A stretch of DNA of 64,000 nucleotides. Origin: Symsagittifera roscoffensis. Lineage: Eukaryota; Xenacoelomorpha; Acoela; Convolutidae. Of this stretch, positions 55,064 through 64,000 are shown piece after piece. Both the position numbers and the translations under genes were made by a program. The number at the start of each line of letters is the position of its first letter. Within the stretch, counting starts at the first letter, position 1. The stretch is from assembly GCF_963678635.1 (NCBI RefSeq), contig NW_026971009.1, forward strand, positions 46,001 through 110,000, given 5' to 3'. The notes below the pieces were generated by a model. The model was not told the origin of the DNA. It made no database searches and saw only the letters and a list, made by a program, of their open reading frames with translations.

Positions 55064-57903
55064 ATGCCAGAAAATCCAGACACAATGGACGACACAGAAG
55101 CGCCTCTGGACTTGAGCAAAGTGAAAAAGAAGTCGAAAAAAGCTCCGCCTTCGTTCCGGACAGATCCTGATGCAACAGGTGAACCAACACCTGGGACTGA
55201 TGGCTCTGCGGGGGGCGACAAGGGAGGGGCAGAGGACGAGGGTGGAAGTTTGAACTTCAAACAGATGAAGAAGAAAAAGAAGCCAGCCATCAACTTGGAC
55301 GAGTTAGTCCAAGTTGACCCATTGGCAGATGACAAAGACGGTAAATAGAACTTTCACTTCCTGTTATAGTTAACGCTTTTTTGAGTCTGGATTTTCCAGC
55401 TAGCGTGATGGGACCTGCATCTCTTTAACACTTTTTAACGAAGCGTGAGTGCGATAGTTCTTTTTATCAGACAGAGTTAATGACCGATTACGAAAATTAA
55501 GATGACACTAACTTTATCAGTCGGGTTTAAATGAAAGTTATGTTTCCTTAATCCGATCCCCAAAGATATTGAATGAGGGATTGAGCTTAGTGCTCGGGGG
55601 TTTCATGGAAAATCACGCAGACTTTCATTTGTTATATCATAGTTTTCTTGGTGTCAAGAAAAACCGATCTCAATAGGGGCGGATCTAGGATTTTCTAGAG
55701 GGGGAGGGGCGTCCGCCCCCTCCCCCTGAATCCGCTGGTGTCAATGTCTTTATTTTCGACATGAAAGTTTCATGGAAGTTTTGTTTGTTTTTTTTTGTAT
55801 TATTCAGCTCTTTTTCATAGGTTGATTTGTTTTTTTATATATCCCAAATTGATTTTCCGTGTCGGTTTTTGTGTTCAGTTTCCATATCCAAACTTTGGTG
55901 GGTTTTCTAAATTCCTGGTAGGTTTTGTAAACTGTTATGCAATTTTTACAAGGTGAGTTAGAAGCAATCTGTTTATGTGTGAACCCTTTTTTTATCAGAA
56001 GGTCGCAGTGACCGAGTGGTCTAATAGACTATCAAAGCTGCCGTAGGTAATTTTGCTTTCTCTTTTCCGGGCTTTTTTTATTTAGTGCAGAAAAACGAAT
56101 TGTTTGTCTTTTTACCGTCGCGATGATTTTTTCTTCCCTTTTTCAGGAAAAGTATAGTCTTAAAATTTGTTTACGATCATTTCGGTTTTTCGATTGTTTT
56201 GCGGTTTGACTTTTTCTTTTCAAGTTCCTTTTTTCCTTATTTGAGGGGAAGGCAAACTCCGCAATTGAAGAGCAAAAGTGTAATGTTTGCGAAAAACCTG
56301 AATGAGCTCTTCTCAAAAACGGACTTAAATTTTCTGAATTCGGAGCGGATTAAGAAAATTGCCTATTGATCCATTTGAAAACTACCTATTGATTCTTGAA
56401 ATTACGCACTGTTATTTGCAACTAAATGTGTTTAGGTATGTTCGTTTTCATGAATGTTTGTGTGTGTTGTGTGCATAGGAGATGGAGTGAAGGACTTGAG
56501 CTACGAGGAGTTGTTGGAGAGAGTGTACAAGATCATGCGGGAGAAGAACCCGAATGCGGGCGAGAAGAAACAGTTCGTGATCAGACCCCCCGAAGTGGTC
56601 AAGGCAGGCGCCAAAAAGACCTCCTTTGTCAACTTCCTCGAAATATCCAAAGCGTAATTACTGCCATTATCCTTATTCTCTATTCTTCTGCCTAGTTTGT
56701 TGTGATTATCTCAGTTTTTTAGCAATGATAGCTGGTCAGAAGTTGACTAGATATGTCTTTGCTGATAGATATAGCTGCTCCTGAAAGATATAGGGCTGTG
56801 TATAAAAGAAACTATAAGATTAGATCTACCGGATGATGTCTGATTACAAAAGCGATGATTTAGTTACATCACCAGTCATTGAATTGCCCATGAATGTTTT
56901 CGAGGGTGGCGTTTTTTGACTTTTTTACGTCGACCAAAGTGTTTTTAATAGCTCCACTGGCTCTTAAAGATTTTCTGTCAAAAGTTTCTGTGCGGCAGGC
57001 GAATGCACCAAAAATGACGTTATAGGCCCTTATGGTTGGTTCTAACCAAAATGTTGTTGCTTGTGCTAATGAGGTACAGCTTCGCCTCTGTGCTTAGTAT
57101 TAGGTTTCATCTAGGGCTAATTCTCTAGGGGTAACGGTATGGATGTTCTCCTTCATTGAGTTGGTTGTTTGTTTCAGAATGAACAGAGAACCCAGACACG
57201 TGCTATCTTTTATATTGGCGGAGTTGGGAACAAGGTCAGTCAGCTTTTGAGTTATAATTTCTTTAACACCCCCTCTTTTTTCTGAAGGGTAATGAGATTT
57301 GTGTAGTACTGGGTGTTTGTGTGTGTAAACTGGTGATGTTTTTAGTGGGTCAATTGACGGAAACAACACTTTAATCCTCAAGGGCAAATTCCAAGTTAAA
57401 CAGATGGAGAACATCCTCAGAAGATATATCAGTGAGTACCACACCTACTCTATTTTGCCCCTCAGCTGCACTCACCTTTGATATCAATGTTCTAATTTAC
57501 ATCAGAACTATTTCATTGATATCAGGTTTTCAACATAAATGTTCTCAGTTACAAGGTTCAGTTGAAAGCTCAGTGTTTTGAAAGTACCAACTCTCAAATG
57601 GTACTAATAAAGTTTGTAGGCTTCAGTTTAACTAAATTTTGATTTCAATATGAGACAGCATGTGTGTATTGATGATCATTACAAAATTGACTATAATGGT
57701 TTGATTGCATGTTTTGTGCTTTACTAGAGGAGTACGTGATGTGTCACACGTGTAAGAGCAAAGACACCAAGCTGCAGAAGTCAGACAGACTGCAGTTCCT
57801 CCAGTGTGAGTCATGCCAGTCCAGGTGTACAGTGGCAAACATCCGCACAGGATTCCAGGCAGTCACGGGCAAGAGGGCCGCCCAGAGGGCCAAGGAGGTG
57901 TAA
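55064..57903 (+). CDS. EIF2S2: Translation initiation factor eIF2 subunit beta, five coding exons (256 aa)
   Basis: Exons are 55064-55340, 56479-56653, 57178-57234, 57346-57431 and 57728-57903. All four introns are GT-AG and the frame is kept throughout. The protein is part of the eIF2 complex that brings initiator tRNA to the ribosome. The N-terminus has two lysine clusters (KKKSKK and KKKKK), the type that binds eIF5 and eIF2B. The core has [44 protein letters not shown] and LRRYIKEYV. The C-terminal zinc finger is CHTC, 17 residues, CESC, followed by [15 protein letters not shown]. The human protein has three lysine clusters and about 333 residues; here the N-terminal part is shorter. A further small exon in intron 1 (1,138 bp) cannot be excluded. 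TTCCAG lies 7 bases before the ATG, so a 5' UTR intron or trans-spliced leader is likely. Confidence 0.95.
55673..55740. repeat. Short GC-rich hairpin repeat in eIF2-beta intron 1
   Basis: GGGGGAGGGGCG and CGCCCCCTCCCCC pair almost perfectly, flanked by GGGGCGGATCTAGG and TGAATCCGCTGG. The outer ends look like terminal inverted repeats of a very small non-autonomous element, possibly of hAT type. Confidence 0.5.
56003..56048 (+). other. tRNA-like 5' half (relic or SINE head) in eIF2-beta intron 1
   Basis: GCAGTGACCGAGTGGTCTAA fits the A box of Leu/Ser tRNA genes. No anticodon arm or B box follows, so it is not a working tRNA gene. Confidence 0.35.
56245..56400 (+). repeat. R-family repeat fragment in eIF2-beta intron 1
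   Basis: AAGGCAAACTCCGCAATTGA and CCTATTGATCCATTTG match the R blocks seen elsewhere. It shows that the family is inside the gene as well as around it. Confidence 0.5.
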
Positions 57904-58239
57904 TCAGCCCAACCCCGTGTCACCCTAACCCAGTCATACAGCATCCATCTGCCCAACCAGTCCAGCCCATCTTCGTACATCTCCCACTGAATAACACCAA
58001 TAACTTCATCCCACAACTCAAACAACTGGAGACAATGCGAGACATTTAATAACATTCGTTCGCAACAACTGTGACATAAACTGTAGTCAACGCAAAGCAA
58101 GTAAAGGAGACTTTGCCCTATTTTCATTCCAATGCAACTGTATTTGAAGATTACATTATACTAGAAGGGCCAAAATGGAAGCACTAACCAGACATGCATG
58201 CTACAATGACCTGCGATGTTATTTATGACTGGCGACTCA

Positions 58240-58245
58240 AATAAA
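58240..58245 (+). terminator. Polyadenylation signal of the eIF2-beta gene
   Basis: A canonical AATAAA 337 bases after the stop codon, on the gene's strand. The 3' UTR would be about 0.35-0.4 kb. Confidence 0.7.
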
Positions 58246-58589
58246 CTATGGAGTTTAAGCTGAAGAACTGACTACCGTGATGTTGCGTTGTTAAGGAAGA
58301 ACATATTTTTTGTAGCTTTAAAAGTATGCTGTAATGGAAGGATAAAAAGATAAATTTTTGCTTAAATTAACATTTTTGAAGTTTAAAATTTTCATTTGAA
58401 TCGAAATGCAAATGTAAGATATCATAGTGTCCTTTTTCTTTTCCAGCTAATCTTTTTTTAAACAGTTATTAGCGTTATGAATACTCTTACATAAGTCTTG
58501 ATGATTTTTTTTTCTTTCAGAAAAAGTCTTAAATTTGTTCAGGATCAAATTTACTTCTTCGCAGTTTCGCTTTGACTTCTTATTCAGTT

Positions 58590-59830
58590 GATTGCCCTTG
58601 TTGATATGAAGGCGAAATCACCTATCGAACAGCAAAAGTGTGAAGGTCACGAAAAACCTGATCGACTTCCAAATTCGAAAATGGAATTTAATCATCAGAT
58701 CTCACAGCAAAATATAATTTCACCTATTGATCCAGTTTTTTTTCCAAATTGGTCTAATTTTATTAAGAGTAATAAACGTAGTGAAGATTCTTATATATGT
58801 CTTGCTGATTTTTATTTTTTTTCTCCCAGAAAAAGTAAAGTTTGTTCATGCTCAATTTTGATTTTTCGCGGTTTGACTTGTGATTTCTCTTTAAGTTCAG
58901 TGCAACTCTATTTTTAAAAGGAAGGAAAACTCCACTATCGAACAGCAAAATTGTAAAGGTCACGAAAAACGTGATCGACTTCTAATTTTGAAAGAGGAAA
59001 TTAATTATCAGATTTCTCAGCTAAATAAAAGTTATACCTTTTGATCCAGTTTTCTCATATTGGGTTAATTTTATCATGAAAGTGTTCATCATAAATTGTT
59101 CTACAAATTCAAAGAGCTTTAAGGCCATGTTTTTTTCGAAATTCTAAAGTTGAAGATTTATAAAAAACAAGTCAGTTTTTTTCAGTTTCATTGCGTTCAT
59201 TTCTCTTTGACAACTGTCAGTTGGCTATGTTCAAGAATTGTCAAACCTTTATTGTTCTACTTTTTTTAAAGGACTATAAGGCCATAATTTTTTAAATTTG
59301 AAATTCGAAAGGTTTTAACAATCATATCTGATTTTTTCCTTGCGTTCATCACTTTTTCCAACTCTGGTGGCTCTACTTTTTAAGCGTAATGAACGTAGTG
59401 AAGACTTTCTGGATAAGTCATGTTAATTTTTTTCAGGAAAAATCTTAATAATCATTCACGATTCAATTTTGATTTTTCACGGAATGACTTCTGATATCTT
59501 CTATAAGTTCAGTGCTTTTCCATTGTTAAAATGACGGCAAACTCCACTATCGAACAGCAAAAGCAAGAATCTCTCGAAAAATTTGATCGACTTCTAGTTT
59601 TGACATTGGAATTTAGTTATCAAATTTTCCAGCGAAATGAAATCTTTTACGTATTGGTTCAGCTTTCTCACATTTGGTTAGTTCATGAAAACATTGTCAA
59701 TCATAAATTGTTCTAGAAATTTGTAAAGCTTTAAGGGCTATCCAATTTTTTTCTTTAAAACTCGGAAGTTGTTCTGCTTCTTTACGTTTAATACTCTTTT
59801 CCAACTGTCAGTTGGCTATGTTTGAATAAT
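58590..59830. repeat. R-family repeat copies, about three in direct order
   Basis: The blocks CACCTATCGAACAGCAAAAG (and variants), GTCACGAAAAA-CGTGATCGA, CCAGTTTTCTCA and TCAGTTGGCTATGTT return about every 300-600 bases. Short frames within are not conserved between copies. Confidence 0.65.
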
Positions 59831-60873
59831 AAATACAAGTAATTTTTTGTGAGTCTTATTTTCAGTTAGAGGAAAAGACCGGGAAAAGAACAATAAACTT
59901 GGAAATCCGATTTTCTCGTAAAAATTGCGCTTTGCTTGCGACTACCAAGCGTTATAAAATCCGAATATAGACTTTTCCAGGTGAACTATCTTAAATCAAT
60001 TTTCAGCTTGATTTTTATTATATATTCAAAGTTTTTAACGTTTGTGGCGGACCTAGCCTAGATGCAATGACCACGTCTGGGATGGCAAAGGTTTTAGATT
60101 CGAATCAGCTAAGGACTTGTCATTTGTTTGAACTGCAATTTTCTTTCAAAAAATTGTCGACATGGCTGTTTTGTCAGCTTACCTGAACTAGTTTTCTTAC
60201 GCAGAAAGCAATTCATTATAGTTGAAGTTATTTTTGATTTATTCTTGCCTCGTGTAGATCTGCTGGCCCGTGAATTTTTATATTCATTTTTGCTCAAAGC
60301 TTCACACGGCCCTAAAGAATTTCGGCTTGTTTTTTCAGCTAAGTGAACTAATTTTGCGTCGTTTCGAAGAAGAAACAACGTTTTTTTTGTTTAATCGGAA
60401 AGGGCGTAAAATCAAAGAAATTAAAGATTAGCAGAGTTTTATGACAACAATTTTGCTTTCGGCGCAATGATTGCTTACCAATTCTTTGCCAGTTCGATTG
60501 CATTAGGCGGCTTTCGTTTCATTTTCTGCCAGCTAGCAATGCTCTTGTGTGGTGTCGCAAGTTATCAAAAATTCGATTCAGAAACACTTGAAATTGGTAT
60601 AGTTTTTCGGTGACGTAATAACTAACTCATGAAAATAACCCAAGTAAAAGTCGGTGAACGTATTTCAGGCTGTTTTACAGGTCGCGATGATTGTTTATTT
60701 TCTTTTTAAGAAAATTCCCTAGATTTTTTTGGGGTTTGATTTTTTTCTTAAGTGCAGTTCTTTTCCTTTGCTAAAAGGAAGGCAAAATCCACTATTGAAC
60801 AGCGGAAGTGTAAAGGTCACCAAAAACGTGATCGATTTTTAGTTTCGGAAGTGCAAGTTAGTTTAAAATTTCC

Positions 60874-61446
60874 CAACTAAATAAAAACTCTACCACGACA
60901 CATTTTCGTTGAGTCTCAGTTGCATTGCGGCCACTTTTTAGCAAACAAAAAACAGATTTAAAAAAAAAAGAAAACTAAGGCAACAGATAATTGGAAAATA
61001 GTCAGCAATTACATGCAGACAAAAAATACTGACTTCTTTTTTTCGAAAAAAAATCTCATTTTTCGAACTTAAATGAAAAAAATGGCCTGAAAGCTCTTTG
61101 AGTTTTTGAAACAACTTATGTTCGACATTTTTCCGATGAAACTAACCCAATTTGAAAAAGCAGGATCAATACGTAGTTTTTTCGGAAAAATGTCAAACAT
61201 GAGTTGTTTTGAAAACTCGAAGACCTTTCAGGCCAATTTTGTTTCTTGAAGGTTCGAAAAGTGAGATTTTTTTTCGAAAAAAAAACAAGTCAATATTTTT
61301 TGTCTACATGTGATTGCTGACTATTTTCCAATTGTCTGTTGGCTAAGTTTTCAGGTTTTTTTGGAAAATCTGTTTTTTGTTTGCTAAAAAGTGGCTGCAA
61401 TGCAACTGAGACTCAACAAAATTGTGTCGTGGTAGAGTTAGTTGAA
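60874..61446. mobile_element. Large fold-back element (about 570 bp)
   Basis: AACTCTACCACGACACA at the left pairs with TGTGTCGTGGTAGAGTT at the right. Pairing continues through TTGAGTCTCAGTTGCATTGC to a centre near 61.16 kb. It carries R-family blocks in its arms (GTTGGCTAAGTTTTC). No gene and no clear target duplication. Confidence 0.8.
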
Positions 61447-61632
61447 AGGGAGACTATTACTACTTGGGTGACTTTTTCTTTAAGGAAAACCGATATTGGT
61501 TTTGAAAGTTTTCAATTATTTAGGTCGTTTTTTTATTGGCTAAATTTTCGGAAGCTCTATCAGCATACTAGCAGCAAAAGTTTTTGAAGATTTTGAATAA
61601 ATCTAGACTTTGAAGGTCGGTGTTGAGAGAAA

Positions 61633-61830
61633 TAAATTCTTTGTATAACAAAATGGCGCTATCAGATTTTTTTGCAGAATCACAACTAAGTTTTTTTTGC
61701 ATTTTATCTAATCGACTTTATTTTATTTCGCAAACATAACTCGCGCTTGCAAAATTAGACTAAAAACCAAAACTTAAATCCAGCCTGCAAAAAAATTCAT
61801 ATGGCGCCATTTTCTTAAACAAAGAATTTT
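61633..61830. mobile_element. Small fold-back (MITE-like) element
   Basis: AAATTCTTTGTATAACAAAA, TGGCGC and TTTTTTTGCAG at the left are matched by CTGCAAAAAAATTC, GGCGCCA and AAACAAAGAATTT at the right. About 198 bp, no gene. Confidence 0.75.
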
Positions 61831-63234
61831 GAAAACTCTAAAAAAATCTGCAAAAAAAAGAAGAAAAACCTTTTTGAATCATTTTTCACTTTCTTTTTTC
61901 TTTATTTTTTTCAAAAGTCAAATGTAGTCCATCATGGTATGTTTTGCTATAACTTGAAGTTTTGCTCTCATCAAGCTACGCATAAAAAGAAACGGTATAA
62001 AATAGAAACAATAGTTTATTTCATGTGGTCGGAGTCGGAACCTTTTTATGCTTCTTCCACCGCAACCGGATACACCAACTTTTCATTTTAGTTTTCATGC
62101 ACTGATAAGCTCGGATTTTTTCTCGGTATTTCAGCAACCGACTAGACAAGATTAACTCAAAAACGCTTTAAATTTGCTCGAAAAAAGTAATTGAAGCAAA
62201 ATGTGGGAAAGATAAAAATCTGTTTGGCTGAGATTCCAGTAACGAATAAAAGTTACTTAAAAAGTGTGTCGTGTGATTTTGGACATTTGATGAACTAAGT
62301 ATTTTGTGTCTGCTAACAAACCTAAATTTGTTTTTTTTTCTGCTTCTCTAGCGTTAGATTTTGCTGAACGTTCTTTGCCATCAGAGCTGCCCTAAATTGA
62401 AGGTTAGTTGTCATATTATTACCTGTAGATTAAAATCCAAAACAAAAAATGCAAGATGATTTTTGAACTATCCAAGCAAGAAAGGTAACTTTTTAAGCTC
62501 GGTGGATTAACTGCTAAGGCTTGTGACTCTTGTCAAAAAATGGAAGGATCAATTCAAACTGGACGAAAACTTCAGTTCAATTCGATGAAACATGTACCCA
62601 AAACCAACAAAATTTTTACATGCTTTTCGTTATTCGCTTCAAGTTTTGAGGAGGTTTAAAAGATGAAATTCTGGTTGACGAAAAAGAACGCAGACTTGAC
62701 GTCTGGGACAATTACAACTTTGAAGCCGCGATCGTTTTAAAAACAAAGCGATTTGAGCGTGAGTTTTGTTGTTTTTTTCTAAATATATCTCTAAAGGTTT
62801 GCAAAAAGCGTTTTGACATATATAAAACAAAAGACATCTAATTCAGTTTTTGATCTAGACAAAAAGCATTTAAGAAAGACTGATTAAACTAAATCAGAAC
62901 ATTTCTGGTGCGATTTCTCCAATAAAATAAATTGCTCTCTTAAATTACTAATAAGCACTTTTTTACGCTGAGTAAAAAATTAAACCTGGGGAAACTAAAA
63001 ACTGCCTATTTTTTGAGTACTATGTCTAATTGGTCAAAAAGCAAGGTACAAATTTTAAGTACTCTGTCAAAGTCAGATTTTGCTATGAATGCGATTTGAG
63101 GTGAATCGCTAAAATCACTTGCAGTGGTTTTGCATTTTTGTTCCTATGGAAGGCTTACTTCAAAACTGCACAAAGCTGCGATAACACTGAAAGCTTGGCC
63201 GCAGGATTATCGATTATACTGGGTATTGTTCTGA
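61831..63234. other. AT-rich intergenic stretch, nothing recognised
   Basis: No exon with a convincing open frame and splice sites, no RNA gene and no clear repeat was seen. Confidence 0.4.
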
Positions 63235-63760
63235 CTTGCGTAACGAAAGTAACGGAATATTTGTGCTCGGGGTGGTTTTTTTTCAGTCAGTTTTTGGCTT
63301 TTTAATTAGCCATTTTTGACGGAGTTTTTTTTTATCATTCGAAAATTATTGTTTTCTTGAGCTTAAATTTTAAAAAATGTTTCTATTGTTATCATTTTTT
63401 GTAAAACTATTGGGGTCTAAAGGTTGCCATTTCGGCCAATTTGGGACAATTAACGCGCGCTATAATTCATGCTTTTACTCAGATTTAATCAATCTTGGAA
63501 ATCAATCCAAAATGATTGAGAAAAGCTTATTTGCCATATTTGATTTGTTACTAGGAGCGATGTCTGTCAATTTGTACTTTTCATGGCGTGTGGGGGTTAA
63601 TTTTTTCAAAAAAAAAACCAATTTTGAAGATTTTTTTTTTTTCATTTTTTTATAAAATTTGATTTTTTTTTTATGTTATTACTGCTGCATAGATCTTAAA
63701 AAGCAGTTGAAACAGTCAGGGCTTCGCACTGATACGATCAGTCTCGTACTGTCTTGAGGC
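63235..63760. repeat. Dispersed repeat family H, copy 3 (hairpin end)
   Basis: It starts ACGAAAGTAACGGAATATTT and ends TCAGGGCTTCGCACTGATAC. It matches 49000-49530 over most of its length, with one mismatch in the hairpin stem. The two long copies are in the same orientation. Confidence 0.65.
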
Positions 63761-64000
63761 TCAGTCAGAACTCCTGGCTGTGCTTGTGGTGGTTTGAAAT
63801 AATTATTTCTTTGCAATTCTTGTGTCATAAGTAAAGCAACGCGTTTTGCTGTTGGGTTTTACCACAGACAAAAGCCGCATTATTTATTAAATATAATGTT
63901 GATGTTAGTGTTCTGATACGACTGTTTTTGCTTCAGTGTCAAGTTATGCTCAATTATGGCTCTATTAACTGGTTGATAAACAAATGTTTAACCCCTAGAA

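Noticed and set aside
60040-60110. tRNA-like stretch with GATTCGAATC (B-box-like)
   Set aside because: No matching A box at the right distance and no acceptor stem pairing.

Overview
This is animal (metazoan) nuclear DNA. Two genes with spliceosomal introns sit in AT-rich, repeat-rich sequence: a complete five-exon gene for translation initiation factor eIF2-beta (55064-57903, +) and a multi-pass membrane protein of the XK-related type (46202-51100, +, first exon not found). XK-related proteins are an animal family. I cannot place the organism more closely.

The left two thirds (1-42686) is a nest of LTR retrotransposons. Three elements can be separated. (a) Gypsy-1 (1 to about 19791, minus strand) is a decayed Ty3/Gypsy-type element with several frameshifts and stops; its 3' end lies outside the window. 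(b) A BEL/Pao element (2092-9357, plus strand) sits inside the pol gene of Gypsy-1. It has 300-bp LTRs that differ at 8 positions by eye and a 5-bp target duplication CAGGT. Its pol has one stop and one frameshift. (c) Gypsy-2 (19792-42686, minus strand) is a very large element of about 22.9 kb. Its two 887-bp LTRs look identical, so it inserted recently.

Reading along its own strand, Gypsy-2 has a 5' LTR, a 2.5-kb leader with tandem repeats, gag (569 codons), an in-frame UAA, and pol in the same frame (two CCHC knuckles, protease, reverse transcriptase, RNase H, integrase). An ORF with a macrodomain-like fold overlaps the end of pol. An uninterrupted 2,959-codon ORF follows, then a polypurine tract and the 3' LTR. 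The giant ORF carries an SGNH/GDSL-hydrolase domain with the catalytic motifs in place (Ser417, Asn466, Asp560, His563). It also has a second, degenerate SGNH-like region, coiled coils, a basic nuclear-localisation-like cluster and a SUMO-interaction-like C-terminus. An intact giant Gypsy element with a macrodomain and an esterase is the most novel thing here. Gypsy-1 keeps a fragment homologous to part of the giant ORF, so this cargo belongs to a family rather than to one copy.

The right third (42687-64000) holds a diverged satellite-like array (about 42.9-45.6 kb), the two host genes, and many fold-back elements (MITE-like). These include a TA-flanked palindrome with a second element nested in it inside the XK-related intron. 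A dispersed repeat family surrounds the eIF2-beta gene and seems to supply the splice acceptor just before its start codon. From 58.3 kb to the end I see repeats and AT-rich sequence but no gene.
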